Positions 51,587 through 61,002 are shown, counted from the stretch's first letter. The stretch is 64,000 bases of DNA from Desulfovirgula thermocuniculi DSM 16036 (GCF_000429345.1 NZ_AUBR01000005.1:1-64000); one strand, 5' to 3'. Notes: generated from the sequence alone by a model not told the origin. Translations and numbers: made by a program.

Positions 51587-53329
51587 TTGCCGCGCATTGT
51601 GGTTCTGGACGAGGCAACGGCCAACCAGATTGCCGCCGGTGAGGTGGTGGAGAGGCCTGCTTCCGTGGTCAAGGAACTGGTGGAAAACTCCCTGGATGCA
51701 GGGGCTACCGCCGTCTACGTGGACATTGAGGAGGGCGGGCTGCGGCGCATTGTGGTGCGCGATAACGGCTGCGGCATGGACGAGGAGGATGCCCGCCTGG
51801 CCCTGCTCCGCTACGCCACCAGCAAGATAAGGAGCGCCGCAGACCTGCACCGCATCACTACCCTGGGCTTTCGCGGTGAGGCCCTCCCGAGCATTGCGGC
51901 GGTATGCAGGATGACCATCAAGACCCGTCCGCCGTTTATGGAACACGGCACGTTCCTGCGGGTAGAGGCCGGGAAGGTGGTGGAGAGCGGGTCGGTGGCC
52001 ATGGCGCCGGGCACGGTAATAACGGTGGAAGATCTTTTCTATAATACACCGGCACGCAAAAAGTACCTGAAAACGCCGGCCACCGAGGGGGGACTGGTGG
52101 GGGACTGCGTGGGGCGCCTGGCCCTTGCCCACCCGGAGGTGGCCATGCGCTTTTTCCATAACGGCCGCCAGGTCCTGGCCACTTCGGGGTCGGGGGACAT
52201 GCTGGAGGTCGTGGCGGCAGTATACGGACTGGACCTGGCCCGCGAGATGATCCGGGTGGAGGACAGGTCGCTGGAATGGCTGCAGGTAGAGGGTTACGCG
52301 GGAAGGCCCGGCATTCACCGCAGCTCCCGGCGCCACATTGTGACTATTGTTAACGGGCGCTACGTGCACTGCCTCCCCCTGGTCAATGCCATATGCGAGG
52401 CCTACCACACCATGCTCCCTGCCGGGCGCTACCCCGTGGCCGTAATTGCCGTCTCCCTGCCCCCTGCGTTGGTGGACGTGAACGTGCACCCGGCAAAGCT
52501 GGAGGTGCGGCTGGCGCGGGAAAAAGAGGTTTCTCGGGCCGTAACCGCCGCCGTGCGGGCCGTGCTGCAGGGCAGCCGCCGGAGTATACCGGGGGTGATC
52601 ATGCCGGAAGGCGTTAGCAAGGCGGATCCCGGCCCGGGGCAAAAGGGAAGCGCAGGGATGCGGGCCGGCCTGCAGGCGGACCTCTGGCAGCTTGGCGAGG
52701 CGGCTCCGGCGTACCGGGCCGCCCCACCTCCCTTCCCCCAATTGCACTACCTGGCCCGGCTGGGGCCCGCGTACCTCCTGGCCGCCGGCCCCGACGGGCT
52801 CTATATCGTGGACCAGCATGCCGCCCACGAGCGCGTCCTTTATGAGAAGTACATGGAAGAGCTGACATCCCGGGGGAGAATAGGTATTCAAAGGCTGGCC
52901 GTCCCCCTACAGGTTGCCCTGACTTACGGGGAGGCCAGCGTGCTGGAGGAGCACAGGGAGCTGCTCTACTCCCTGGGCTTCGAGCTGGATTTTTGGGGGC
53001 CGGGGACCGTGGTGCTGCGCGGGGCCCCTGCGGGGTTCCCGGGGGAAGTGGGAGAGACTTTTTTGCGGGATGTGGCCACGGCCCTGGAAGAATGGGGGAG
53101 GCTCCCGCCCGGGGAAAAGCTTTACCAGCGCCTCCTTTCCCAGCTCGCCTGCAGGATGGCCGTAAAGGCCGGGGAGGAAATGGCAGAGGAAGCGGCGCGC
53201 TTTCTTTTAAGGGAACTGGCCGCCGCGCAAAATCCTTTTACCTGCCCCCACGGGCGCCCCACCACCATCCATCTCTCATACCGGGAGCTTGAGCGCCGCT
53301 TCGGGCGCTCGAGCAACAGGCCCGGGTAA
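51587..53329 (+). CDS. mutL: DNA mismatch repair endonuclease MutL
   Basis: MutL couples MutS to strand cutting. The 580-residue protein has the GHKL ATPase domain (NQIAAGEVVERPASVVKELV; DNGCGMDEEDARLALLRYATSKI; GFRGEALPSI) and a C-terminal endonuclease domain with DQHAAHERVLYEKYME (about 407), the DQHAxxExxxxE metal motif, plus ACRMAVKAGEEMA and CPHGRPTT. It is therefore the nicking type that works without MutH. The TTG at 51587 lies 2 bases after the deacetylase stop. The linker (about 330-380) is proline- and alanine-rich as usual. Confidence 0.96.
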   Translation: MPRIVVLDEATANQIAAGEVVERPASVVKELVENSLDAGATAVYVDIEEGGLRRIVVRDNGCGMDEEDARLALLRYATSKIRSAADLHRITTLGFRGEALPSIAAVCRMTIKTRPPFMEHGTFLRVEAGKVVESGSVAMAPGTVITVEDLFYNTPARKKYLKTPATEGGLVGDCVGRLALAHPEVAMRFFHNGRQVLATSGSGDMLEVVAAVYGLDLAREMIRVEDRSLEWLQVEGYAGRPGIHRSSRRHIVTIVNGRYVHCLPLVNAICEAYHTMLPAGRYPVAVIAVSLPPALVDVNVHPAKLEVRLAREKEVSRAVTAAVRAVLQGSRRSIPGVIMPEGVSKADPGPGQKGSAGMRAGLQADLWQLGEAAPAYRAAPPPFPQLHYLARLGPAYLLAAGPDGLYIVDQHAAHERVLYEKYMEELTSRGRIGIQRLAVPLQVALTYGEASVLEEHRELLYSLGFELDFWGPGTVVLRGAPAGFPGEVGETFLRDVATALEEWGRLPPGEKLYQRLLSQLACRMAVKAGEEMAEEAARFLLRELAAAQNPFTCPHGRPTTIHLSYRELERRFGRSSNRPG

Positions 53330-53346
53330 GAAGGGGGAGCGCTTGG

Positions 53347-54138
53347 TTGGACGCTGCGGGATACGTGGTTACCACCGGGCGCAGGCCGGGGCCCCAGGAG
53401 CTTTCCCTGGCGGCATGGTTTGCCCGGCGCCTGTGTGCCCCTCTCGTGCCGCGGGAAAACCTGTCCCTTAAAGCCTTGGAGGAGAAGTACGGCGCCCGGG
53501 GGGTCCTGGTGGTGGCACAGCGCAGGGCTTCTTTTTATACCGGGGGGGTGGAGGTCTTTTTTCACCCCAGCATGGCCAAGCTGCGCATAGCGGAGATAAA
53601 AACTGGGAAAACTGACCAGATGGTTAAAGCCATGGACTTGCGCCCGGGTGAGGAGGTCCTGGACTGCACCCTGGGCCTCGGCGTGGATGCCATCGTGGCC
53701 TCCTTTGTGGTGGGGCCGGCGGGGCGCGTGGTGGGCGTGGAATCCTCTCCTGTGCTGGCGGCGCTGGTGGAGCACGGGCTCGGGTACTACTGCGACCGCC
53801 TGCCGCGGGAGGTGCTGGAAGCCATGCGGCGCATCGAGGTAATTTGCGGCGACCACCTGTCTTACCTTAAGGGGCTTCCCGCGGAAAGCTTTGACGTGGT
53901 TTACTTTGACCCCATGTTCCGCGAGCCCCTTCACCGCTCGCCGGCCATTGGCCCCCTGAGGGCGCTGGCCAATGACGCGCCGCTGGCCCGGCAGGCGGTG
54001 GAAGAAGCGGTGAGGGTGGCCAGGCGGCGGGTGGTGATGAAGGAAAGGAGGGGGAGCCGGGAATTCGCCCGCCTGGGATTTACCTGCGTGCAGGGCGGCA
54101 AGTCCTCTCCGGTGGCCTACGGGGTAATTGAAAAGTGA
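53347..54138 (+). CDS. Class I SAM-dependent methyltransferase (YpiP/RsmJ-like)
   Basis: A 263-residue methyltransferase with motif I VLDCTLGLGVDAIVASFVVG (about residues 103-122), VVGVESSPVLAALVEHGLGYY (motif II) and the DVVYFDPMF motif IV (about 183-191). The DPxF catalytic site and GLGxDA pattern resemble RsmJ, which methylates G1516 of 16S rRNA, and Bacillus YpiP. The N-terminal 100 residues contain an ASFYTGGVEVFFHPSMAKLRI segment typical for the group. The target is therefore probably a guanine in rRNA, but this is not proved. TTG 53347 is 17 bases after the mutL stop, with AAGGGGGAGCGC before it. Confidence 0.75.
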   Translation: MDAAGYVVTTGRRPGPQELSLAAWFARRLCAPLVPRENLSLKALEEKYGARGVLVVAQRRASFYTGGVEVFFHPSMAKLRIAEIKTGKTDQMVKAMDLRPGEEVLDCTLGLGVDAIVASFVVGPAGRVVGVESSPVLAALVEHGLGYYCDRLPREVLEAMRRIEVICGDHLSYLKGLPAESFDVVYFDPMFREPLHRSPAIGPLRALANDAPLARQAVEEAVRVARRRVVMKERRGSREFARLGFTCVQGGKSSPVAYGVIEK

Positions 54139-54144
54139 GGGGGT

Positions 54145-55116
54145 ATGGGGCAGGTGGAGAGGCCGGTACCCCTGGTGGTGATCGTGGGACCCACGGCGGT
54201 GGGGAAGACGGCCGTTGCCGTGGAGGTGGCCAAGAAAATAGGCGGGGAGATAGTTTCCGCGGACTCCATGCAGGTATACCGCTACATGGATATAGGGACG
54301 GCCAAGCCCACGGAGGAGGAGAGGCAGGGTATCCCCCATCACATGATTGACGTGGTCGACCCTGCGGAGGCTTACAGCGTGGCCCTGTACCAGGCGCAGG
54401 CGCGGCGCTGCATTAGAGAAATATGGGAGAGGGGTAGAGTTCCCCTCCTGGTGGGAGGGACAGGCCTTTATGTGAAAGCGGTGCTTGAGCCCCTCCACTT
54501 TGCCGGGGCCGGTGTGGACGAGGCCTTCCGGCGCCGTATGTGCGCGGTGGCGAGGGAAAAAGGCCCTCTGGCCGTGTACCGGCTGTTAAAGGAGGTGGAT
54601 CCGGAAGCGGCGGAGCGCATCCACCCGCACAACGTAAAGAGGGTCATCCGCGCCCTGGAAATATACCACCTCACGGGGCGCCCCATGTCGCAGCGCCTGC
54701 AGGAGCTAAAGGAGGACCCTCCCCCTTACCGCGCGGTGCTTTACGGCCTGACCATGGAGCGGGAGAAGCTTTACCGGCGCATTGAGGCGCGGGTGGACGA
54801 AATGTTGCAGAGGGGGCTGGTGGAAGAGGTGAGGGGGCTCTTGGAAAGGGGATACGGTCCGGGCCTTGTTTCCATGCAGGGGCTGGGTTACAAGGAGATG
54901 GCCGCTTACCTCCGTGGCCTGTCTACCCTTTCCGAAGCGGTTTACCTCTTAAAGAGGAACACCAGGCGCTTTGCCAAGCGGCAGTTTACCTGGTTTAAAA
55001 AGGACGGGCGCATATGCTGGATAGATGTGGGGAACTATTCCTCCATAATGGAAGTGGTACAGGAAATTACCACCGGCGCAGAAGGAGTATTGAAGGAAGC
55101 GTCGAAAAGCAATTAG
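54145..55116 (+). CDS. miaA: tRNA dimethylallyltransferase
   Basis: MiaA adds a dimethylallyl group to A37 of tRNA, the precursor for MiaB. The 323-residue protein has the P-loop VGPTAVGKTAVAVEVA (about 12-27), the DSMQVYRYMDIGTAKPT substrate region, LVGGTGLYVKAVLEP and the tRNA-binding middle, then the C-terminal RNTRRFAKRQFTWFKKD. ATG 54145 starts 6 bases after the methyltransferase. Followed by hfq, as in most bacteria. Confidence 0.96.
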   Translation: MGQVERPVPLVVIVGPTAVGKTAVAVEVAKKIGGEIVSADSMQVYRYMDIGTAKPTEEERQGIPHHMIDVVDPAEAYSVALYQAQARRCIREIWERGRVPLLVGGTGLYVKAVLEPLHFAGAGVDEAFRRRMCAVAREKGPLAVYRLLKEVDPEAAERIHPHNVKRVIRALEIYHLTGRPMSQRLQELKEDPPPYRAVLYGLTMEREKLYRRIEARVDEMLQRGLVEEVRGLLERGYGPGLVSMQGLGYKEMAAYLRGLSTLSEAVYLLKRNTRRFAKRQFTWFKKDGRICWIDVGNYSSIMEVVQEITTGAEGVLKEASKSN

Positions 55117-55149
55117 AAAGAAAAAATTACCGCCAACGGAGGGACCTTC

Positions 55150-55389
55150 ATGAGCAAGGTGCAAATTAACCTGCAGGACGCCTTCTTAAACCAGGCAAGA
55201 AAAGAAGGAGTGCCCGTTACCGTTTTTTTAATTAACGGCTTCCAGCTAAAGGGAGTTATCAGGGGCTTTGATAATTTTACCGTCATCCTGGAAAGCGACG
55301 GCAGGCAGATGATGATTTACAAGCACGCCATCTCCACCGTTAGCCCGATGCGGCCAATGAGCAACACCTTTTCCGAACCAAAGGCATAG
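55150..55389 (+). CDS. hfq: RNA-binding protein Hfq
   Basis: A 79-residue Sm-fold RNA chaperone. It has [41 protein letters not shown] (Sm1) and [14 protein letters not shown] with the YKHA of Sm2, which is the nearly invariant RNA-binding site. ATG 55150 follows GGAGGGACCTTC. The miaA-hfq order is conserved. A terminator follows. Confidence 0.97.
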   Translation: MSKVQINLQDAFLNQARKEGVPVTVFLINGFQLKGVIRGFDNFTVILESDGRQMMIYKHAISTVSPMRPMSNTFSEPKA

Positions 55390-55391
55390 AT

Positions 55392-55432
55392 AAAGGCAGA
55401 ACGGTCTCTCCGTTGGAGGGGCCTTTTTATTT
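55392..55432 (+). terminator. Intrinsic terminator after hfq
   Basis: AAAGGC at 55392-55398 and GGCC at 55419-55424 form the outer stem, and AACGG/CCGTT pair inside with loop TCTCT; the hairpin is followed by TTTTTATTT at 55424-55432. It runs into the 3' end of the LysR gene on the other strand (stop at 55427). Confidence 0.8.
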
Positions 55433-56320
55433 GGGACCGGCAGTTAAAAACTCGAAAAAGGCGGCGGCGGCATAGCTGCGGGGCCAGCTGGAAGGGCGCA
55501 CCAGGTAGAGCTTGCGGCAAAGGTTTATTCCCCTCACCCCTACCAGGTAGACGTTTCCCAGCGCAATGGGCTCGGCGGCGGCCAGGGCCGAGACCAGGCT
55601 CACCCCTAACCCGGCCTGTACGGCGGTGATTACCGCCCTGGTGCTGCCCAGCTCCATTACCACCCTTGCCTTTTCCAGGCTGCGGCCTGCAGCCGCTATC
55701 TGGGCTTCCAGCGTGCGGCGGGTTCCCGACCCGGGTTCCCGCAGTATCAACGGCTCGGCCAGGAGTTCGTCCAGGTCTACCTCCTTCCTTTTCCGGAAGT
55801 GGTGCTCCGGCCCCACAATGAGCACCAGGCAGTCGTCCTGCCAGGGCGTGTACTCCACCTCCTGCTCCTCGATGATGGCCCCGGTGATACCCAGGTCCAC
55901 CTCCCTTTCCCTCACCCAGCGCACGACTTCCCTGCTTCCGGCAATGCGCAGGCTTACCTCCACCCCCGGGTAGAGTTCGTGGAAGCGGCCGATGTAAAGG
56001 GGCAAAAGGTATTCGCCGGGAATGGTGCTGGCGCCCAGGTGGAGGTGCCCCCTCTTTAGCCCTTTTAGCTCCTCGAGGGTTTCCCGGATGCGGTAGTAGT
56101 GCTGGAGGATTTGCCTGGCTTCGGGGTAAAAGAGGCGTCCCGCTTCGGTCAGCTCCACCTTCTTTTCGCTGCGGTGGAAAAGGGTGGTGCCCAGGCTCTC
56201 CTCCAGGGACTTTATTTGAAAGCTAATGGCCGGCTGGCTCATGAAAAGCTGCTGGGCGGCACGGGTGAAGCTTTGCAGTTCGGCCACCCGCACGAATGCT
56301 TCCAGCTGCTTGATGTTCAT
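55427..56320 (-). CDS. LysR-family transcriptional regulator
   Basis: A 297-residue regulator with an N-terminal winged helix (MNIKQLEAFVRVAELQSFTRAAQQLFMSQPAISFQIKSLE, about 1-40; ELGTTLFHR style loop) and a periplasmic-binding-like effector domain from about 90 (LHLGASTIPGEYLLPLYIGRF). The sequence is close to CysL/CysB-type subgroups and to LysR regulators linked with selenium or sulfur genes in clostridia, but the effector cannot be identified. It is 2 bases after the methionine-gamma-lyase-family gene on the same strand, so it is likely co-transcribed with it. Confidence 0.88.
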   Translation of the reverse strand: MNIKQLEAFVRVAELQSFTRAAQQLFMSQPAISFQIKSLEESLGTTLFHRSEKKVELTEAGRLFYPEARQILQHYYRIRETLEELKGLKRGHLHLGASTIPGEYLLPLYIGRFHELYPGVEVSLRIAGSREVVRWVREREVDLGITGAIIEEQEVEYTPWQDDCLVLIVGPEHHFRKRKEVDLDELLAEPLILREPGSGTRRTLEAQIAAAGRSLEKARVVMELGSTRAVITAVQAGLGVSLVSALAAAEPIALGNVYLVGVRGINLCRKLYLVRPSSWPRSYAAAAFFEFLTAGPK

Positions 56321-56322
56321 GC

Positions 56323-57564
56323 CTATCCCACCGCCAGAACCGCCCGGGCAGCAGAGATTACCGCCAGGCGCACGTATTCCTTGGACAGTCCGCCCTGCAG
56401 GTAGACGGCATAGGGCTCCCGCATGGGGGCATCCGCGCTGAGCTCAATGGATGAGCCCTGCACGAAGGTACCGGCGGCCATGATCACCCGGTCGCCGTAG
56501 CCGGGCATGTCCACCGGCTGGGGAAGAACATGGGAATCGACCGGGGAGGCCTGCTGGAGGCCCTGGCAGAAGGCCACCAGGCGCTGCGGGGAGCCGAGCA
56601 GTATGGCCTGCACGATGTCCGTGCGCTTTTCTTGTGCCCGGGGCGTCACTTTAAAGCCCAGCCTTTCAAAGAGGCGCGCGGCAAAGACGGCTCCCTTGAG
56701 CGCCTCCGCCACCACGTGGGGGGCCATAAAGAGGCCCTGGAAGAACAGCCGCTGGTAATCGGGGCTGGCTCCCACCTCGCCGCCCAGCCCGGGGGCCGTA
56801 AGGCGCGCGGCGGCCATTTCCACGTATTCCCGGCGCCCGGCCACGTAGCCCCCGGTAGGGGCCAGGCCGCCGCCGGGATTTTTAATGAGCGAGCCTGCCA
56901 CCAGGTCCGCTCCCACGGCCGTGGGTTCAAGCTCCTCTACAAATTCGCCGTAGCAGTTGTCCACCACCACCACCGCGCGGGGGCACTTCTTCTTTATCGC
57001 CGCAATCAGGCCGCCCATTTCCTCAACGCCGAGGGAGGGGTGCAGGCTGTAACCGCGGGAGCGCTGCAGGAGCACCACACGCGTGCGCGGCCCCAGGGCG
57101 CTTTCTATGGCCGCGGCGTCCAGCTGCCCGTCCGGCAGGAGGTCCACCTGCCTGTAGGTGACCCCCAGTTCCTTGAGGGAACCGGGGGCGTTACCGCGCG
57201 TGCCGATTACCTCCTGCAGGGTGTCGTAGGGGAGCCCCTGCACAAACAGCAGCTCGTCCCCCGGGCGGAGCACGCCAAAAAGGCAGAGGGCAATGGCGTG
57301 GGTGCCGCTGACTATCTGGCTTCTTACCAGGGCCGCTTCGGCCTGGAAGCACCTGGCAAAAAGCTCGTCCAGGGCCTTGCGTCCGGCGTCGCCGTAGCCG
57401 TAGCCGCTGGAGCCCCTGAGGTGGAACTCGCTGACACGGACCTCCTGGAAGGCAGAAAGCACCCGCTGGTGGTTTTTGCGCGCCACCTCCTCTATGCGGC
57501 GGTAGTAGGGCTGTACCTCTTCTTCCACGGCCTCGGCCAGGCTAAAGAGCTCGCTTGGCCTCAA
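56323..57564 (-). CDS. Methionine gamma-lyase family protein (aluminium resistance, YnbB-like)
   Basis: A 413-residue PLP enzyme of the Cys/Met metabolism-like family PF06838. It has FHLRGSSGYGYGDAGRKALDELFA, RSQIVSGTHAIALCLFGVLRPGD, RSRGYSLHPSL, VVVDNCYGEFVEELEPTAVGADL and the PLP lysine in LVAGSLIKNPGGGLAPTGGYVAG (about residue 230). Its reaction is not established; the name comes from a linked metal phenotype. Start TTG 57564 follows AAAGGAGCC. In Bacillus ynbB lies near spoVK and glnR downstream of hfq, and here spoVK is again its neighbour (15 bases). Confidence 0.85.
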   Translation of the reverse strand: MRPSELFSLAEAVEEEVQPYYRRIEEVARKNHQRVLSAFQEVRVSEFHLRGSSGYGYGDAGRKALDELFARCFQAEAALVRSQIVSGTHAIALCLFGVLRPGDELLFVQGLPYDTLQEVIGTRGNAPGSLKELGVTYRQVDLLPDGQLDAAAIESALGPRTRVVLLQRSRGYSLHPSLGVEEMGGLIAAIKKKCPRAVVVVDNCYGEFVEELEPTAVGADLVAGSLIKNPGGGLAPTGGYVAGRREYVEMAAARLTAPGLGGEVGASPDYQRLFFQGLFMAPHVVAEALKGAVFAARLFERLGFKVTPRAQEKRTDIVQAILLGSPQRLVAFCQGLQQASPVDSHVLPQPVDMPGYGDRVIMAAGTFVQGSSIELSADAPMREPYAVYLQGGLSKEYVRLAVISAARAVLAVG

Positions 57565-57579
57565 CTTTCCCGGCTCCTT

Positions 57580-58491
57580 TCAGGCTTTTATTTCCAGGCG
57601 CTCGTGTTCCCTGGCCCGGAGGACGTCCTCCCTGGTGATGGTCATCAGCTCTTCTTTGGTAACGTGGGGTTTACGCACCAGGCGCACCGCCTGCTGGCGG
57701 ATGGCCCGCTCGATGAGGTTGCGGACCAGGCGGGCGTTCCCGCTGTGCACGTGGGCGGCCCTGGTTTCCTCCAGGATAAGGCGCAGCTCTTCCCGGGCCC
57801 CGCTGGAAAGGCGGTACTGCCGCTTCTGGAGCATTAAATCGGCAATGGCCAGGAGTTCGGTGATGGTATAGTCGGGGAAAGTGATGTGGATGGGGAAGCG
57901 GGAACGCAGCCCCGGGTTGCACTCCATGAACCACTCCATCTCGTGACGGTACCCGGCCAGGATGAGGATGAGGTTGTCCTTGTGGTCCTCCATGCTCTTC
58001 ACCAGCGCATCAATGGCCTCCCTCCCAAAATCTTTTTCCCCGCCCCTGGCCAGGGAATAGGCCTCATCGATAAAGAGGATGCCTCCCAGGGCCTTCTTAA
58101 TTTGCTCCCGGGTTTTTTGCGCCGTGTGCCCGATGTACTCGCCCACCAGGTCGGCTCTCTCCACCTCCACCAGGTGGCCCTTGGGTAAAACGCCCATTTC
58201 TTTAAAGAGGCGGCCGATGATCCTGGCCACGGTGGTTTTGCCCGTCCCCGGGTTGCCTTTAAAGACCATGTGCAATACCTGTGGCTCGGTAAGCAGCTTT
58301 TCCTTTTGACGGCGGCGCTGGATTTCAATAAAAGCGTAAATTTCTCCTACCAATTTTTTTACCTCAACCAGGCCCACCAGGGAATCAAGTTCTTTCATTA
58401 TCTCGCGGACGTTTTTTTGCCTTTGCTCTTCCCTGTCATAAGCCCTTTCGCCGCTTTCCGGGCTGTTGGGCCACAGCCTTATTTTAACCAA
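57580..58491 (-). CDS. spoVK: AAA ATPase, SpoVK-like (CbbX family)
   Basis: SpoVK is a sporulation AAA protein needed for spore maturation in Bacillus. The 303-residue product has ELDSLVGLVEVKKLVGEIYAFIE (family N-terminus), Walker A FKGNPGTGKTTVARIIGRL (about 83), Walker B GGILFIDEAYSLARGG, the sensor KDFGREAIDALVKSMEDH region, and arginine residues in GLRSRFPIHITFPDYT. The start used is TTG 58491, which follows GAGGTGGG; a longer frame from 58563 adds residues without similarity. The gene is divergent from the histidine kinase. Length fits SpoVK (about 320). Confidence 0.88.
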   Translation of the reverse strand: MVKIRLWPNSPESGERAYDREEQRQKNVREIMKELDSLVGLVEVKKLVGEIYAFIEIQRRRQKEKLLTEPQVLHMVFKGNPGTGKTTVARIIGRLFKEMGVLPKGHLVEVERADLVGEYIGHTAQKTREQIKKALGGILFIDEAYSLARGGEKDFGREAIDALVKSMEDHKDNLILILAGYRHEMEWFMECNPGLRSRFPIHITFPDYTITELLAIADLMLQKRQYRLSSGAREELRLILEETRAAHVHSGNARLVRNLIERAIRQQAVRLVRKPHVTKEELMTITREDVLRAREHERLEIKA

Positions 58492-58686
58492 GGCAGACCC
58501 ACCTCGCCAGGTGTCTCTGTGGGCATTGCTTTTTAAAATTATACGTCCCGCAAGGTGAGGCACAGAATGGGCACCGGTTGAGGCTTTCCTGCTTTTCTCA
58601 AGCGCGGCAGAGAGGTATTGGGGGGTCGGACAACGAATTAATCGTAATGTTTAACTAATTCCGATAAGAGCGGGGGGAGCCCGCAC

Positions 58687-60273
58687 TTGGGCCTGCAGCG
58701 GCGTTTCCTGCCTTTACGCACCAAGCTGGCCCTTTTATCCTTTGCCTCCGTGCTCCTGGCCGTGCTGGCGGCGGTAATTTTAATTGCCGTGAAGGTTTCC
58801 TATTTGCTGGAAGAGGAGATGGGCATGCGGGCCCTGGCCATTGCCCGCACGCTGGCCCAGCTGGAAGCCATACAAAATAACGTGGGGCACCCAGGCGGCT
58901 TTCAGGTAATACAGCCCATTGCGGAAAAAACCAGGGCCGCCACCGGGGTGGCCTACATCGTGGTGGTGGACATGGAAGGGGTGCGTTACTCGCACCCCTC
59001 GGCAGAGCGCATAGGGGGGAAGTTTGCCGACCCGGACCTGGAGCCTGCTTTTGCCGGGCGGGAGTACGTGAGCCGCACCACAGGGGTAATGGGGCCGGCG
59101 GTGAGGGCCTTTTCGCCCATTAAAGTGGACGAGGGGACAAGGCAGGTGGGGGTGGTGGTGGTGGGCATCATCACCCCCACCCTTGCGGAAATCTTCCGGG
59201 CCATCCAGTCCCACTTCTACCCCTCACTGGCCCTGGGCCTCTTGGCCGGTCTGGCAGGCGCCCTTTTTCTGGCCAGCCGCATTAAGGGAGCCATGTTCAG
59301 CCTGGAACCCGAAGAAATTGCCCGCATGCTGGAGGAGCGCACGGCCATGCTGCAGGCCATGGGAGAGGGCATACTGGCCATCGACCGTGACCAGCGGATA
59401 ACCCTGATTAACGAAGAGGCAAAGCGCCTTTTGGGCACGGGGGAAGAGGTGGTGGGGAGATCCATCCGCGAAGTGCTGCCGGACAGCTTTTTACCCCGCG
59501 TGCTGGAAACCGGGCAGCCGGAGTTCAATCAAGAGAGGGTAATTAACAACGTGGTGCTCATCGTCAACCGGGTCCCCGTGCGCGTTAAGGGGCAGATCGT
59601 GGGTGCGCTGGCTTCCTTCCGCGACCGCACGGAGGTCCACCGTTTGGCCGAAGAGCTTACGGGCGTGAAGAGCTTCGTCGAGGCCCTGCGGGTGCAGAAC
59701 CACGAATATTTAAACCGCCTGCACACCATTGCCGGCCTCATCCAGCTGGGCCGCACGCAGGAAGCCCTGGATTTTATTTTTGCCGTGACCGAAGAGCAGG
59801 AAGAGCTTACCCGCTTGCTGACCAGAAATATCTGCAACTACAGCATTGCCGGCCTCCTCCTGGGCAAGTACACCCGGGCTAAAGAGCTGAAAGTACAGCT
59901 GCACATTGACCGCGCGACCCGCCTGACTCGCCTCCCCCCGCGCATGGACGCCTCTACCCTGGGAGTGGTCGTCGGCAACCTGCTGGAAAATGCTCTGGAA
60001 GCGGCGCGGGAGGCCGGGCCCGACCGCAGGCGCGTGGAATTCCGCATGTGGGAGGAAGATGGAGCGGTGCAAATCCTGGTGCGCGACTGGGGAAAGGGGA
60101 TTCCCGCCGCCCTACAGGAGCGCGTCTTTGAGCAGGGCTTCTCCACCAAAGGCATGGGGCGGGGAATCGGCCTTTACCTGGTTAAAAAGCACGTTGAAAC
60201 GGCGGGAGGCAGGATATTCCTGGACTCCCGGGAGGGGGAAGGTACGGCAGTTCTGGTATGCATCCCACAGTAA
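58687..60273 (+). CDS. DcuS/CitA-family sensor histidine kinase
   Basis: Senses a small organic acid outside the cell and phosphorylates the regulator encoded next. The 528-residue protein has membrane segment 1 (about 17-40), an extracellular PAS-like (sCache) domain (about 41-175, including VDMEGVRYSHPSAERIGG), membrane segment 2 (about 178-200), a cytosolic PAS (LQAMGEGILAIDRDQRITLINEEAKRLLG), the phosphorylated histidine in VQNHEYLNRLHTIAGL (H338) and the ATPase (NLLENALEAA, DWGKGIP, GRGIGLYLV). The TTG at 58687 follows GGGGGGAGCCC. The NHEYLNRL motif is typical for the dicarboxylate/citrate group. Confidence 0.92.
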   Translation: MGLQRRFLPLRTKLALLSFASVLLAVLAAVILIAVKVSYLLEEEMGMRALAIARTLAQLEAIQNNVGHPGGFQVIQPIAEKTRAATGVAYIVVVDMEGVRYSHPSAERIGGKFADPDLEPAFAGREYVSRTTGVMGPAVRAFSPIKVDEGTRQVGVVVVGIITPTLAEIFRAIQSHFYPSLALGLLAGLAGALFLASRIKGAMFSLEPEEIARMLEERTAMLQAMGEGILAIDRDQRITLINEEAKRLLGTGEEVVGRSIREVLPDSFLPRVLETGQPEFNQERVINNVVLIVNRVPVRVKGQIVGALASFRDRTEVHRLAEELTGVKSFVEALRVQNHEYLNRLHTIAGLIQLGRTQEALDFIFAVTEEQEELTRLLTRNICNYSIAGLLLGKYTRAKELKVQLHIDRATRLTRLPPRMDASTLGVVVGNLLENALEAAREAGPDRRRVEFRMWEEDGAVQILVRDWGKGIPAALQERVFEQGFSTKGMGRGIGLYLVKKHVETAGGRIFLDSREGEGTAVLVCIPQ

Positions 60274-60291
60274 ACAAGAGGTGAGAAGCCA

Positions 60292-60981
60292 GTGGGTAAA
60301 ATAGGTGTGCTGATTGTCGAAGACGATCCCATGGTCGCCGAAGTTAACGCGGGCTTTGTCGGTGCCGTGCCCGGCTTTGAAGTGATAGGCGTGGCGCGTA
60401 CGGGCAAGGAGGCGCTGGATCTCGTTGCCTCCCAGGGCCCCGCCCTGACCCTCCTGGATGTTTACCTGCCGGACATTCACGGCCTGGAGGTGCTTCTGGA
60501 GATCCGCCGCCAAAAGCTGCCCACCGACGTCTTGCTGGTTACCGCTGCCCAGGACGTGGAAACTATCCAGAACGCCTTCCGCTACGGCGCGGTGGATTAC
60601 ATTGTCAAGCCCTTCAAGTTCGGCCGCTTGAAGGCGGCGCTGGAGGGTTACGCCCTCCTTTACAACCGCTTAAAAAGCGAAAAGCAGCTTGGGCAGGATG
60701 AGATCGACCGCCTGGCCCTCAGCCGGACGCCCCTGCTCAATGCCGAGGGCCGGGAGGGAGAGGTGCCCAAGGGGCTAAACGAGGTGACGCTAAAGCAGGT
60801 TCTCCTCTACCTCATTAAGGACGGCGGCGCCCTTTCGGCGGAAGAAGTGGCCGCCGCGCTCGGCCTGGCCAGGGTTACCGCCCGCCGCTACCTGGAGTAC
60901 CTGGCGCATTTGGGGAAGGTCAGCCTCGAGCTGCAGTACGGCTCCGTGGGCAGGCCGGTAAAGCGCTATAAAGCGGTGTGA
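60292..60981 (+). CDS. DcuR/CitB-family response regulator
   Basis: The partner of the kinase; 229 residues. The receiver has VLIVEDDPMVAEVN, the phosphorylation aspartate D56 in TLLDVYLPDIHG, and a conserved lysine in VDYIVKPFKF (about 107). The linker is followed by a winged helix (about 165-229, LSAEEVAAALGLARVTARRYLEYL), which is the DcuR-type effector domain. GTG at 60292 follows AAGAGGTGAGAAGCC. It probably activates the TRAP genes that start 130 bases downstream. Confidence 0.92.
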   Translation: MGKIGVLIVEDDPMVAEVNAGFVGAVPGFEVIGVARTGKEALDLVASQGPALTLLDVYLPDIHGLEVLLEIRRQKLPTDVLLVTAAQDVETIQNAFRYGAVDYIVKPFKFGRLKAALEGYALLYNRLKSEKQLGQDEIDRLALSRTPLLNAEGREGEVPKGLNEVTLKQVLLYLIKDGGALSAEEVAAALGLARVTARRYLEYLAHLGKVSLELQYGSVGRPVKRYKAV

Positions 60982-61002
60982 GAACAAAAAGACCATAAAA
61001 AC

